Under the pieces are notes generated by a model. That model was given only the letters and a program-made list of their open reading frames with translations, was not told the origin of the DNA and searched no databases. A stretch of 64,000 nt of DNA from Panulirus ornatus (taxonomy: Eukaryota; Arthropoda; Malacostraca; Decapoda; Palinuridae). This document shows positions 1 to 11,204 of this stretch, piece by piece. The stretch spans positions 27,970,699 through 28,034,698 of the forward strand of contig NC_092231.1 in the NCBI RefSeq assembly GCF_036320965.1, given 5' to 3'. The position numbers were made by a program, and so were the translations under genes. Every line of letters starts with the position of its first letter. The first letter of the stretch is position 1.

Positions 1-272
1 ACATACCAACACCATCCATCACACATACCAGCACCACCCATCACACATACCAGCACCACCCATCACACATACCAACACCACCCATCACACATACCAACAC
101 CACCCATCACACATACCAGCACCATCCATCACACATACCAACACCACCCATCACACATACCAACACCACCCATCACACATACCAACACCATCCATCACAC
201 ATACCAACACCACCCATCACACATACCAGCACCACCCATCACACATAGCACCGCCCATCACACACACCAACA
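1..272. repeat. 22-bp minisatellite, about 12 copies
   Basis: Units begin ACATACCARCACC and end CCATCAC, with A/G and T/C alternation at two positions. The array runs off the left edge of the window, so its true length is unknown. The last two units are shortened. Confidence 0.97.
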
Positions 273-640
273 CAGTGTTATGAACTACGTATGTGAAGGC
301 TACGTCACTATACTCAAAGTCGTATTGTCGTGCTCGACGGTCGTACTGCTGTGGTCAAAGGTCGTGGTAGTGTTGCGCTGGCGCATCTTAGTGTCGTGGT
401 GAGGGATTGGACCGTCGTTCTCAAGGGTCGTTCCGTCGTGCTGAAGGACATTATGGTCGTGTTAAATGGTCCTACCGTCCTTTCTTCCGAGTCGTATCAT
501 CTGGCTCAAAGATCGTACCGTCGTGCTCTGGGGTCGTATCTTCGTACTCAAGTGTCGTAGATCCGTAGCAGTCAAATATCGTACTGTAGTACTCTAGTGC
601 TTCAGCGTCGTCCGCCCGTGTTTGTACCGTCGTATTATCT
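273..640. repeat. Degenerate ~21-bp repeat (GTCGTACYGTCGTGCTCAAG type)
   Basis: At least ten diverged units built on GTCGTACCGTCGTGCTCAAG can be followed here. The same motif recurs at 11073-11110, 19890-19940 and 59950-60035, so it is dispersed. At 59950-60035 it lies directly 3' of a minus-strand CR1-like coding remnant, and here it lies on the 3' side of the remnant at 1030-1875. It may therefore be that family's 3' terminal repeat. The 240 bases that follow hold nothing I recognise. Confidence 0.7.
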
Positions 641-1029
641 GTACACATAGGTATCAGTGACCATGACTTAATTTCTTAACTCTTTATCATCTCTTATCAA
701 CGCTGGTAAGTCCTGACACTCGAGCGGCGAAGACTATCTTCATGGTAACATGTTTTGAGGTTGGGGCCACAGGGAGAGTGAGGGAGGTGGCCTCACCTGG
801 CCTCGCTGCACCTTACGTAAACCTCACTTAAGACTATCTGACCCAAGATATTTTCCCGCGTCCTCCCGAAAATGAATCGAAAATCGTTAGCGACGGTGGA
901 GCCCACGAGACCAACTGGGCTCACAGGTGGGAGCGAGGGTAACAGCCCTCGAGAGTAGCTAGGCTCAGGAGGGAGCCAGGGTTTCCCTGGAGATCCTCCC
1001 ATTAACCTCGGAGGACTTCTACCCCGACA

Positions 1030-1875
1030 GCCCAGGATAAGCCTAGGTCTCTGGGTTGGGCCATTGGTTGAGTAAGCTGTAGGAAACTGCGGCCCGCTGG
1101 TGTGGTCCACCTTGTCAACACTTATCCAGGACCTTCTTACATTTCCCCACTGTACATCACACAGTGGTCCTGATGGCTGCAGGTCATGTGTTCAGTCGTC
1201 TTGGGCCTCCGTGGTTGATGGGGGCTTCTGTCATCCTTATTACGTCTTCTGATGGTAATAATTTACAGTCGTCCATGCATGTCGTTCCAACAGGGAATCA
1301 ATTTTCCGTGTTCGCTGGGGACCAGACCTTCGAGGATTTTCCAAGTGTACATGATGACATTCCACTCCCTTCTGCACTCCAGACGAGCCTCAGTGATTCT
1401 ACTTGTTGGCTGTAGTTTAGATCCCTTCCAGAGTCGTTGTGACTAGTGAAGGATCTTTACCCGTGTTCTGACTCTACACTTCTGCCCGCCTGCAAGGTGA
1501 TGTTAGCACTCAGAAGTATTATCATCGTGAGTACATGCGCCTTGAGTAACGTTCATCGTTGTTTTTACCTTTCTTGTCTTGCAGGTCCAGAGGATCCATC
1601 CCACCATCTGTTTGGAAGCGTTAATTGTTGCCATATTTTCTCGGCTAATGGTGAGGTCGTCAGGCATTACCCCTCCGAGGTCTTCACATTGTTCACTCGT
1701 TCTATGATGGCGCCTGAGCGTGTCCGGTGTTGTGCGCTGCATTTAATATCTTCAGCTCACCCCACACCGCAGTGTTCAAACTTTCCTCCATCGAAAAGCA
1801 TGTTGTTTTTCGTGGCCCAGTGGAAGACCTTCTTTTCTTTATGGAAACCGAGACGACACAGGCAAATGAATGCCC
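1030..1875 (-). pseudogene. CR1/jockey-like LINE reverse transcriptase, C-terminal part, broken
   Basis: Read on the minus strand, this holds pieces of the C-terminal part of a non-LTR reverse transcriptase. First comes WATKNNMLFDGGKFEHCGVG (family pattern W..KNNM.FN..KFE), near 1757-1880. Next is EDLGGVMPDDLTISREN, matching the 'DLGV..S.DL.F..H' block, then the 'GWIL' segment near 1600. The extreme C-terminal tail lies near 1030-1210; the same tail sequence recurs at 4310-4445, 29040-29225 and 60060-60260. Several frameshifts and stops make it non-functional. The upstream (N-terminal, catalytic) half is missing because the RTE-like fragment begins at about 1880. The family call rests on motif order and the similarity among copies in this window; the exact clade is uncertain. 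Confidence 0.75.
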
Positions 1876-1879
1876 TAAT

Positions 1880-3175
1880 CATGGCCTTGTCATACGCTAC
1901 ACGGTCTGGGAGGAGCTGGACGAGTGTGTCAGCAATTTTGATGCAAGGAACCAGACATTTGCGGTGCGACTTGAATGCAGGAGTGGGTGATGTACCAGTA
2001 ACCATAGGATATCCGGTGTGAATAACAAAGGTTAGCAGCTTGTGGAGTTGTATGATGGAAAGGGAATGGTTACTGGGAATACCTGTTGTATAATACATAC
2101 ATGGATGGGTTGAGTTGGGGGTGAACGAAATGATAGGATTAGCAGTAAGTGATAGGCGTGTGGAGGAGAGGCTCTTGTACATAAATGTGCTGAAGGGGGA
2201 AGCTGGTGGACTGTCTGATCACTTCTCGTTAGAGGTGATGGGATATTGTTTGTAGGGGCTTTAGGAAAAGAGGGAAAAACATGGGTAGGAAAAGGGTGGC
2301 GAAAGTGAGTGAGAGTGGTAAACGGGCTCGTGTGCGGAGGATTAGCGGAAAGTGGGTGAAGGATGGTAATAGGTGAGAGTAAACACAGCTTAGGAAGAGG
2401 GTGAGGAATGGAAGGCGAGGGTGAGGAATGGAAGGTGAGGGTGAGGAATGGAAGGTATTTTGAGGAACCTAACTTCCGTGTGCAGGCGGAGTGTGTGGTA
2501 TGCGGTGAGTGGGATGTGGACGTCTGAGGGAAGATGGTAAGTGGTGGGAGGAGGAAGCTGATGTTGAAAGAGAAAACAGAGATGTGTAGGTAATACCCAC
2601 AGGTAAGGAGTCCGAGGAATTGAAATATATACAAGTGAAAGCGTCATGAGGTCAAGGGAAAATATAGGGGTTGGAAAAGAAGGGAAATAAAAGCGGGGGA
2701 TGAGCAGGTATCAAGAAACTTCTGGAAGAATAAGATATTTTGAAATAATGTTAATAATGAAAGGATGTTAATAATGTAATATGAACGAGATAACAAAAGG
2801 AAGATTCGGCGAAAAGAACACATGGAGAAGTGGTAAGTGACAGCAAGGAAAAAAAAAATGTGGTGAGTATTTTGAAGGTTTGTTGAACGTGTTAGGTGAT
2901 ACGGTGCAGGTGCGGGGTGTTTGGCATGTGAAGTGTGAAGCAAGAGAGTTATGGCGAACAGTTTGGTGAAAAGAGAAGAGGAGATGAAAGTCTTACGTAA
3001 GCTGAAGTGTGGCAAGGCGACTGGTGTGGATGAGACTTACAACTGAAATTTCTTAAGAAAGGGGAAGACAGTGTTGTTGATTGGCCGGTCAGGATTTTCG
3101 GTGTATATACGAACCATGTGACTAAGGAGTGTCGTGCAGGAGTGGTGATTGAGGGGCCTATCACATAGTTATAGT
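1880..3175 (+). pseudogene. RTE-like LINE, endonuclease end to start of reverse transcriptase, broken
   Basis: The plus strand reads VWEELDECVSNFDARN, then DLNAGVGDVPV (the apurinic endonuclease 'GDFNAKVG' block), then DRRVEERLLYINV and GGLSDHFSLEV (the 'SDH' catalytic block) near 2150-2240. A diverged linker follows, including three tandem copies of a GTGAGGAATGGAAGG unit at 2400-2455. At 2975-3030 it reads LRKLKCGKATGVDETYN, the 'LK.GKA.GVD' opening of an RTE-type reverse transcriptase. The parallel copy at 17930-19100 shares segments in the same order. Frame changes occur at least at the DLNA block and in the linker. The fragment abuts a minus-strand CR1-like remnant, which suggests insertion into it. 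Confidence 0.8.
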
Positions 3176-3675
3176 GTCTTCCAGTGTGAATACCCTTTTG
3201 TACTTATCATTTACTTCCTCGCACGTCCCTTCATCGTCATCTAAATCTCTTCCCTCTGAATCCCTTTGCCTGATGAGCAGCTCCTTTATTGGTCATTCAT
3301 TTCCAATAGAATTATAAAAAAAATGTTTTGGATTTTCCCCCCGAACGCGTCAATATAACTTTCTCTGCCGTCAATCTTTGCTCTTTTCTGTATTTCCAAC
3401 ACTGGCTGGCCGCAGTGCCTCCAGAGTACGTCTCTAAATTCATTTGTTGTCTGACATCTTATACTGAACCTTCCCTCGCTATTTGTAACCAAGGGGACGA
3501 ATGTTATTCCTTGACTGTACACATGACAGACTCTTCCATAATAATGGTCTATATTAGGGTTATGAAACTCCATTTCCTGATTTATGTTCTGAAAAACCTG
3601 ATCAGTTCTGTGTAGATAACAGGATTAAGTCTTCTCCTTTGAGTCTGATTTCCACCCTGACTCCATATCTTTATT
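3176..3675. other. Unique sequence, no supported gene
   Basis: A 95-codon open frame lies on the minus strand (3286-3573), directly 3' of the endonuclease fragment at 3676-3990. It may be diverged retrotransposon linker, but I see no motif that proves it. Confidence 0.4.
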
Positions 3676-3990
3676 ATCCACGTAGTCCAGTTAGCGTTAC
3701 ATGGTCACCTTTACCAGCTGATGTACCATAATCGATATTCTCAATTTCTGTGTCTCTATGAACGAAGATAAAATCTGGCAATGATGGAGCATCAGTCCCT
3801 CTGATACCAGTGTGCTCAGTGACACGCCCACACGGGAAATTTTCCTGTATACAAGTCTTCGATCTTGTGCCTCTGTGACTCACTGTTCGCACTGGAACGT
3901 AAATTCTTCCAGTCCATTTCCTTATAACTGGAATATTCCATTACCAGCCTTTACCATCCCTGGAGACCGAGCGCACCGCTGCTTCATGCA
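3676..3990 (-). pseudogene. CR1/jockey-like LINE endonuclease, C-terminal fragment
   Basis: On the minus strand the frame reads GRVTEHTGIRGTDAPSLPDF, then IFVHRDTEIENIDYGTSAGK and GDHVTL. This is the end of an apurinic-type LINE endonuclease, whose family pattern is 'TR.RG...PSLLDLIFT....I..I.Y..PLGKSDH'. The aspartate-histidine pair of the SDH block is kept as GDH. Upstream, KWTGRIYVPVRTVSHRGTRS matches the usual spacer, but the GDFN block is degraded. No reverse transcriptase follows in register, so this is an isolated fragment. It is separate from the C-terminal tail at 4250-4450, which lies on its 5' side. Confidence 0.7.
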
Positions 3991-4249
3991 CCATCCTGAC
4001 CGATCCTTTCAGTGTTCTTGTTGCAGTTATTTTGGTTCACAGCAGAGCTAATGCGGGTTACGGATCATCAATACCACAATACAGTACTTGTCTACAATCA
4101 GTCTCCCCATTATGTAATGTCTGGAAGACCCATACATTAATATTTCCAAAACCATAACGTCTCACCATATCATTAGGGGCGAATTCCCCTCCTCCTTGTT
4201 TTTGCCTCCTTGTTGTCATATTAATATTCCTCTAGACAGATTAGGTCAC

Positions 4250-4450
4250 ACTTTTATCTCATTATGACATATCGTGTTCACATCTCCATCAATATACCTG
4301 GTGAAGTCTTCTATCCCCACAGCCCAGGCTGGGTCCACGATGTTGGTCGACCAAGCTGCTGGAAGCCGCAGCCCACAGGTCCACATAACCCCCACAGCCT
4401 GGTTGGTCTGGTTCACATTGTAGATACTTGTCCAGTGCACTCTTGAACCT
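4250..4450 (-). pseudogene. CR1-like LINE C-terminal tail fragment
   Basis: Minus-strand sequence around 4310-4445 matches the tails at 60060-60195 and 29040-29225: a block about wins and ties to GGTCGACCAAGCTGCTGG, followed by CTTGTCCAGTGCACTCTTGA. In frame it reads NVNQTNQAVGVMWTCGLRLP. Only about 200 bases survive. Confidence 0.6.
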
Positions 4451-4849
4451 CTCTCTACAAACTCCTACCCATTTACCATTTGTCTTCCACGTTCCACCAG
4501 AGCCTCGTACCTGTGAGCATTCCTGGCCTCCCTCAGCCAGTGGCTCTGCTCTGTTTATCTTTGGTATCTCCCATGTTTCGCCTCCTGACTGTACTCTGTT
4601 TTCCTCTCGCTCTGCTTATCACCTCTGACGACCCCCCCCCCCCCCATGAATCCCATGCTGTTAGCAAGAGTTTATTTATCTATTTGTACTAATAAGGTTA
4701 GGGAAGAAATAAGGTTATGGAAGAGAGAGATAAGGTTAGGGAAGAAAGCTCTATGTCGGTGGATCGTATTTCTTGAACTTTTCTTTACTGTTTACAATTT
4801 TTCAAGCTTCTGTATGTTGTCCACATTCAGTTGGTCTTCTTAACTCTAG

Positions 4850-5365
4850 CGAAAGGTTAAGGACGAGGTCGATTCCCAAATCTCCATCACACACACAGTC
4901 TTGCAGCTTTTTTCCTGTAAGACGATCATCATGTCGAGATAGTCTCTCGCTGTGACCCATCCTCGTTAACTTACATTTATTTGAGAGGTTCTTCATCAAC
5001 CATGTATCAGACCAACTTTGGAATTTGTCATGGTTCACTCGTGAGCTGATGCAATCCCTCTCGCTTTTCACTTCCCTCATGACCTTGGCTTCAACTGACA
5101 ACACATCAGACAGGAGTCCACACCTTCTGGCAAATCTGTCACATCGACCACGAAGATTAACGGTCCCAGAACAGCACATTGCGGCACGCCACTTTTATCT
5201 CCGTCCATTTCGAGAAGGTTCCTCTGACATGTTCTCTTCCGCTATGATAACTTATATATTTTGGAGGAGTCTACCCCTTCACTCCTGCCTGGTGATCCGA
5301 CTTCCTAAACAGTCTCGCATACTGTACAGCATCAACTGCTTTCTGGCACTCCACAAAGAAAAAAA
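4850..5365 (-). pseudogene. Jockey/CR1-superfamily reverse transcriptase fragment
   Basis: Minus-strand frames give, in order, FVECQKAVDAVQYARLF (family 'FSKAFDKVPH..LL'), GDKSGVPQCAVLGPL (the SGVPQGSVLGP block), FVVDVTDLPEGVDS, then SVEAKVMREVKSERD where FADDAK is expected. WSDTWLMKNLSNKCKLTRMG ('W...WLM.FN..KCK..R.G') and CDGDLGIDLV follow. The catalytic FADD is lost (SVEA) and several frameshifts intervene, so it is inactive. The lineage differs from the remnants at 1030-1875 and 60040-60970, which read 'NNM.F...KFE' at the same place. Confidence 0.75.
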
Positions 5366-5548
5366 AAAAAATCAACCCAGCCATCCCTCTTGTCCAAGAC
5401 AGAGCTCACTCTCTCGTAGAAATCTAAGGTGTTCCTTACACACGACCTCCTTTCTCTAAAACTATGCTCTCCTCTTAAAGTAATTTTTCATTTGTAGAAA
5501 GTCATCCATATGCTTTCTTATTCTCTGTTCTAGAACCTTACAGATCAC

Positions 5549-5549
5549 A

Positions 5550-5605
<56 letters not shown>

Positions 5606-5622
5606 TGTGTGTGTCTGTGTGT
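5549..5622. repeat. (GT)n microsatellite
   Basis: About 37 GT units, with TCTGTG interruptions at the right end. Confidence 0.97.
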
Positions 5623-5719
5623 AAGATAAGATGACATATTTAACAAAACATGAGAGGCTGGGTATAAATAGACGTTGTAGTAGTGTGAGTGAAGTGTATA
5701 TAATGCCATGAGCTGATGT

Positions 5720-5945
5720 GACTGTTGTAAGATGTAAAGTGGCTCTTGTAATTTATAAAGCGACTTGTAAAACGAAAAGTAGTACATAAAGTGACTTGTA
5801 ATATGTTAAGTGGATCTTTGAATATGGAAAGTGACTTGCATCATGTAAAGTAACTCTCGTAATACATTAAACTAAACGTACTACTTACAGTAATTCTTGT
5901 AATATGTAAAGTGTCTCTTGTAATATGTAAAGTGTCTTATAAGTG
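5720..5945. repeat. Degenerate ~20-bp repeat
   Basis: Diverged units on CTTGTAATATGTAAAGTGAC can be followed for about ten copies. The last two (near 5897-5940) are nearly identical. Confidence 0.7.
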
Positions 5946-6223
5946 ATTATGAAATATAATCTCTCCATCATTAACAAGTAGTCTGGGTTATAAGTTTCCA
6001 CCAGGTACACAGTGTGACCCTCATGGTAGACACAGTGAAGAGCAGTGACCCTCCTCACTGTATGTTGTAGTGCTAACCTTAAGCTCGACCTGGAGAGCTG
6101 GCTTACCGTATCCTGAGCCATGCATGACCTGGAGTACAATTCTGATAACCGCCAGCTGGGCTGTGTGGACGTTCTCCCAGTGTGGGGCTCCGGCGTCAGG
6201 TTAGGCTCAGTGTCGACACCCAC

Positions 6224-6468
<245 letters not shown>

Positions 6469-6770
6469 TTATGCCGTCGAGGAGGACAGCAGCAATAATG
6501 TGTTTTCCCCCACCTCTGCCAGGGAAGGGTCATCTCCTATCCTTAATAATGACCAGATGAAACTTTGCAAATTACATCATTTGTAAACATGAACCGGCCT
6601 CGGGGCCCCTCTCCACCCGCACTGCCTGGCCAGTGGCCAAGCTCCCCTTTGGGAACCCTTGATCTTTCATCCTGTTCGACGCAACAGCTCTCATACCAAC
6701 CTCCCCCGTCACACCTGAGGGTCGGGGCGGCGCACGGTAACACTCCTCCCAGGGCTCAACCTTCCTCTAA

Positions 6771-6786
6771 TGACGTCATTTATATA
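6771..6786 (+). promoter_or_regulatory. Possible core promoter: CRE plus TATA box
   Basis: A perfect palindromic cAMP-response motif TGACGTCA (6771-6778) is directly followed by TTTATATA (6779-6786). A TATA box this close to a CRE is a recognised promoter arrangement, but no first exon or gene could be tied to it. A start site would be expected near 6810. It may be chance. Confidence 0.2.
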
Positions 6787-6905
6787 CGGCAGCAGACGAC
6801 CCAGGGTGAGCAGGCGCGTCTTTGAGGCGACTGAACCTCTGTTTTTTTTTCAATGATGTGATTATGCATTATTCATATTACCCGTCGCCCACATACAAGG
6901 TTATT

Positions 6906-6910
<5 letters not shown>

Positions 6911-6960
<50 letters not shown>
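6911..6960. repeat. (GT)n microsatellite
   Basis: An uninterrupted run of about 25 GT units. Confidence 0.97.
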
Positions 6961-6962
<2 letters not shown>

Positions 6963-7207
6963 ACCACCACATCTCTCGAGCTGGTTCAGTTTGGTGGGGT
7001 TTTAGGCCTGTCCACAGCCAGGGTCATTAAGGCCGTCCAACGTCAAGATGCTGACGCCAAGCGACATGTATCTAACACCTTGGTCAGGTGTCAAGGATGA
7101 TTCTGTCATCAAGTCCACTCTCACTCCGCATGTGGCCCCCACGCCTTCAAGGGTCACACTGTCATGTAATGATGCAGTCTCTGGTTCAGTGATGAGAGTC
7201 AGGTACA

Positions 7208-7545
7208 CTCACGTACTGTGAAGCAGTCTCCGGTACAGTGAAGCAGTCTCCGGTACAGTGAAGCAGTCTCCGGTACAGTTAAGCAGTCTCCGGTACAGTG
7301 AAACAGTCTCCGGTACAGTGAAGCAGTCTCCGGTACAGTGAAGCAGTCTCCGGTACAGTGAAGCAGTCTCCGGTACAGTTAAGCAGTCTCCGGTACGTTG
7401 AGGTAGTTTCTGGTACAGTAAAGCAGTCTCCGGTACAATGAGGTACTCTTCGATACAGTGAAGCAATCTCCGGTACAGTGAAGCAATCTCCGGTACAATG
7501 AAGCAGTCTCCGGTACAGTGAAGTAGTCTCTGGTACATTGAATCC
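7208..7545. repeat. 20-bp minisatellite, about 17 copies
   Basis: Unit GTGAAGCAGTCTCCGGTACA. The left copies are nearly identical and the right copies diverged. As 20 is not a multiple of 3, all minus frames cycle through the same long peptide (ASLYRRLLHCTGDCFTVPET type), giving overlapping spurious frames. Confidence 0.97.
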
Positions 7546-7588
7546 CATATTCATGTGTGTTTATGTCTCTGTTCGTCTTTGCTTCCAG

Positions 7589-7656
7589 CAAGCCCGAGGC
7601 TCCATCTCCTGTGTCCCTCCCTTGCTCTTCATGACCACATCTTCACACATGACCAG
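7589..7656 (+). CDS. Candidate internal exon (68 bp)
   Basis: A good pyrimidine tract and acceptor (GTTCGTCTTTGCTTCCAG) ends at 7588, and a donor GACCAG/GTATCT starts at 7657. Two of the three frames are open. The frame ending in phase 0 reads LHLLCPSLALHDHIFTHDQ and would join in phase with the candidate terminal exon at 8128. No family is recognised. The splice signals are the evidence; the reading frame is short enough to be open by chance. Confidence 0.25.
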
Positions 7657-8127
7657 GTATCTTAATTCCGTAGAAAAAGAAAATCTACGTGGATCATAAC
7701 TCCTCGGGTACGCTGAATTTGCGTCAGAAATAGAAGAGGTTCTAAGTGACCATCCTGAGGAAGCTAACGTATTACAACGGACATGAGAAGCACCACAGGT
7801 GGTGAGCGTAGAGCCTGCCTCCCTCGGGGACCCACACCTGTACTGCTGATATATACAGAAGGTGTCCTGAAGACTGTATCTTCTGTAACTGCAACTAAGA
7901 CTTGGGATTTCCCACATACACTCCCTCTTCAAAGCAGTCCATCCATAAGTCCCTGAATCTCCCACATCCTCCGCCAGCATCAACCTCCTCCCCAGCATCC
8001 TAAGATCTCCCCTGCATCCCCTTTCCTCCCCAGCAGCGGCCCAGGTTCCCCACAGGATCCATGGCTCTCCACACTCCTCTTCCTGCCCATAACTTAAAAC
8101 GTTTACAGCATCTGCTCTCCACCCCAG

Positions 8128-8340
8128 GATACGTTCATCTCACACCTTGCCAGCACTGGAAACATTCTGGACCGCACAGTGAAGAACGCCAGCTTACTGA
8201 GCAAATATAAACCAAGTGTACCTGACGGCGACCTCCAACAACCTGACTCATTAAGGGAACATCTATATAACTCTGTTCCAGACAGACCTGTGGAGGTAGA
8301 CGACCCTCCCAAACCTTTGGACACGGCCCTCTATACCTGA
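8128..8340 (+). CDS. Candidate terminal exon (70 codons plus stop)
   Basis: A pyrimidine-rich acceptor (CATCTGCTCTCCACCCCAG) is followed by 70 open codons ending at TGA (8338-8340). The product starts DTFISHLASTGNILDRTVKN and ends VDDPPKPLDTALYT. It is rich in Asp, Pro and Leu with no membrane segment. The other two forward frames stop early (at the eighteenth and twenty-fifth codons). It lacks a start codon, as an internal or last exon should. An AATAAA lies at 9409-9414, about 1.07 kb downstream, which would put the 49-bp array inside a 3' UTR. I do not recognise the protein. Chance openness cannot be excluded. Confidence 0.35.
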   Translation, partial: DTFISHLASTGNILDRTVKNASLLSKYKPSVPDGDLQQPDSLREHLYNSVPDRPVEVDDPPKPLDTALYT

Positions 8341-8789
8341 CCACTGCTGGGTCTCCACACCCAGATCATCTGTAAAATCTCACACACTATACTTAGTGAC
8401 GTCTACACTGTCACAATAACCGTACTGTCCCTTGTTCCCTCCCTCACACCTACCCTGCATGATAACTGCAACACATAACTTCAGTGTTGAAACAACTGAC
8501 CATCGAGAAATTAGTTTTCTATCTCATCAGTGAGGCTTGTGAGGGCTACATGAAGTGACTGAGATAAGTTTCCTTCTAAACTATCTCGCTCGTAACAACT
8601 GTACTCCGTCATGTCTGATTGCTTCTTGCCTTGGAGAACTGATTTCATTTGAAGGTCTCAGGGTGCGGTGCTGGCCTGCAGCCCCTTGCTTACCATAAAC
8701 GAAGGATAAACCTTCCAGCATGACTCAGGTCACGAACACAGACACGCTCTTGGTGTCATCCATCGTGAGACTCCCCCGCACTGGGCGTG
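8341..8789. other. Unique sequence, nothing recognised
   Basis: No repeat, mobile-element motif or convincing frame was seen. It would be 3' UTR if the 8128 exon is real. Confidence 0.5.
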
Positions 8790-9178
8790 GACTAACACAA
8801 GAGTCGTGAGCAACCCTTGTGTCCCCAGTGTGGGCGTGGGCTGACCCAAGAGTCATGAGCAACCCTTGTGACCCCCCAGTGTGGGCGTGGGCTGACCCAA
8901 GAGTCATGAGCAACCCTTGTGTCCCCAGTGTGGGCGTGGGCTGACCCAAGAGTCATGAGCAACCCTTGTGACCCCCAGTGTGGGCGTGGGCTGACCCAAG
9001 AGTCGTGAGCAACCCTTGTGACCCCCAGTGTGGGCGTGGCTCGCCCAGTGTGGGCGTGGGCTGACCCAAGAGTCATGAGCAACCCTTGTGACCCCCCAGT
9101 GTGGGCGTGGGCTGACCCAAGAGTCGTGAGCAACCCTTGTGACCCCCAGTGTGGGCGTGGGCTGACCCAAGAGTCATG
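8790..9178. repeat. 49-50-bp minisatellite, about 8 copies
   Basis: Each unit starts GTGGGCGTGGGCTGACCCAA, continues with GAGTCATGAGCAACCC, and ends TTGTGACCCCCAGT. C-run length varies by one base. One truncated unit lies near 9035-9055. Confidence 0.96.
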
Positions 9179-9451
9179 ACCGCCACAGGAGTCTGCCACA
9201 GACGGTGTAAACATTTACATAAAGTAACTAAACGGTTTATCAATTCAGCTGAAAATATGGAGTAAAGTAATTATGTAATTGGGTGATCAATACAGTTACT
9301 AGTTAATGAATCACAAAAGAGGTTAAGATCAAGGTGGTGTTGGATACTTGTACACTTTGGATAAGTACATGAGTGAAGTGTGTGTACATAGTACAGGAAG
9401 TTTTACTGAATAAATGTTATGGTTTATACATCATACATTTTGTGGTGATCA

Positions 9452-9640
9452 TGGTGAACATTATGTGATGTATGGTTACATACATGTTGAACTACAGTAA
9501 TACTGTAATGTCATCTATTTTGTATTTAATGGTGAACATTATGTGATGTAAGGTTACATACATGTTGAACTACAGTATTACTGTATTGTCATCTATTTTG
9601 TATTTAATGGTGAACATTATGTGATGAATATCTACACGTT
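9452..9640. repeat. 78-bp tandem repeat, about 2.4 copies
   Basis: Copies start at 9452, 9530 and 9608 with TGGTGAACATTATGTGATG. The third is truncated. AT-rich. Confidence 0.95.
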
Positions 9641-9754
9641 CGTTGTGTTAAAGTAATACAGCAGCTGACGTGCACATAACTATGGGTAAACTAAGCTATT
9701 TGCTTGTTTAGCTGTACACTTGTTCATGATTGTATGTGACATTCACAGTGGTAA

Positions 9755-10072
9755 GTGTAGTACAAGTCTTGTACGTGTACAGTCCTGGGTGGTTGGTTGG
9801 TGGTACAAGTCTTGTACGTGTACAGTCCTGGGTGGGTGGTTGGTTGGTTGGTGGTACAAGTCTTGTACGTGTACAGTCCTGGGTGGTTGGTTAGTGGTAC
9901 AGTCCTGGGTGGTTGGTTAGTGGTACAAGTCTTGTACGTGTACAGTCCTGGGTGGGTGGTTGGTGGTACAAGTCTTGTACGTGTACAGCCATGGGTGGGT
10001 GGTTGGTTGGTTGGTGGTACAAGTCTTGTACGTGTACAGCCCTGGGTGGTTGGTTGGTTGGTGGTACAAGGT
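9755..10072. repeat. 43-50-bp minisatellite with internal palindrome, about 6 copies
   Basis: Each unit carries GTACAAGTCTTGTAC (7-base inverted arms around T), then GTGTACAGTCCTGGGTGG, then a variable number of TTGG blocks that sets the unit length. Confidence 0.95.
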
Positions 10073-10245
10073 GATTATGTGGCCACGAGCGTCGGTCAGG
10101 CCATTATCGCCCTTCTGACCCTCCAGGAAATTCATCACTGAGTTGCTGGGTCACACTCTCACAGGTCGCGAGGCCGAAAAAATATTTTAAACTAAGGCGA
10201 CCGCAGCTCGGATCCAGGACTTCTGAAAGTGGGTGGTGCCTTCCG

Positions 10246-10915
10246 GAGTGGGCGTGGCTCACGCTGGCCTGTAGCGAGGGGAGTGGGCGTGGACCCCCAT
10301 GGCTCACGCTGGCCTGTAGCGAGGGAAGTGGGCGTGGAACCCCCATGGCTCACGCTGGCCTGTAGCGAGGGGAGTGGGCGTGGAACCCCCATGGCTCACG
10401 CTGGCCTGTAGCGAGGGGAGTGGGCGTGGAACCCCCATGGCTCACGCTGGCCTGTAGCGAGGGAAGTGGGCGTGGACCCCCATGGCTCACGCTGGCCTGT
10501 AGCGAGGGGAGTGGGCGTGGACCCCCATGGCTCACGCTGGCCTGTAGTGAGGGGAGTGGGCGTGGACCCCCATGGCTCACGCTGGCCTGTAGTGAGGGAA
10601 GTGGGCGTGGACCCCCATGGCTCACGCTGGCCTGTAGCGAGGGAAGTGGGCGTGGACCCCCATGGCTCACGCTGGCCTGTAGCGAGGGGAGTGGGCGTGG
10701 ACCCCCATGGCTCAAGCTGGCCTGTAGTGAGGGGAGTGGGCGTGGACCCCCATGGCTCACGCTGGCCTGTAGTGAGGGAAGTGGGCGTGGACCCCCATGG
10801 CTCACGCAGGCCTGTAGCGAGGGAAGTGGGCGTGGACCCCCATGGCTCACGCAGGCCTGTAGCGAGGGAAGTGGGCGTGGACCCCCATGGCTCACGCTGG
10901 CCTGTAGCGAGGGGA
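10246..10915. repeat. 45-bp minisatellite, about 15 copies
   Basis: The unit starts GTGGGCGTGGACCCCCATGG and ends CTGTAGCGAGGGGA. As 45 is a multiple of 3, both strands stay open with a 15-residue repeat (about 180-190 codons); these frames are not genes. The decamer GTGGGCGTGG also opens each unit of the 8790-9178 array. Confidence 0.97.
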
Positions 10916-11204
10916 CCTGCTCAAGGTTGGTTGCCAGCCTGCAGGTGTCACACTCGGGGGAGATGATCCTACACCACCGCCTCCCTCACATCACATGATG
11001 ACGTCCTCCTTCCCTCCTCCCACGTCGACCACTACTGAGGTAGTGTGGCTCCCTCCTGCCCCTGGCAACCAGGGTCGTACTGTCATGGTCAAGGGTCGTA
11101 GCCTGGTGCTCACACGGTCAACCATCATAGCCACAATTTTGCCAGTTAACGATTTCCCGAACAACTTTACCGGGCAAGACGTCATCTTGACTCACACATT
11201 ACAG

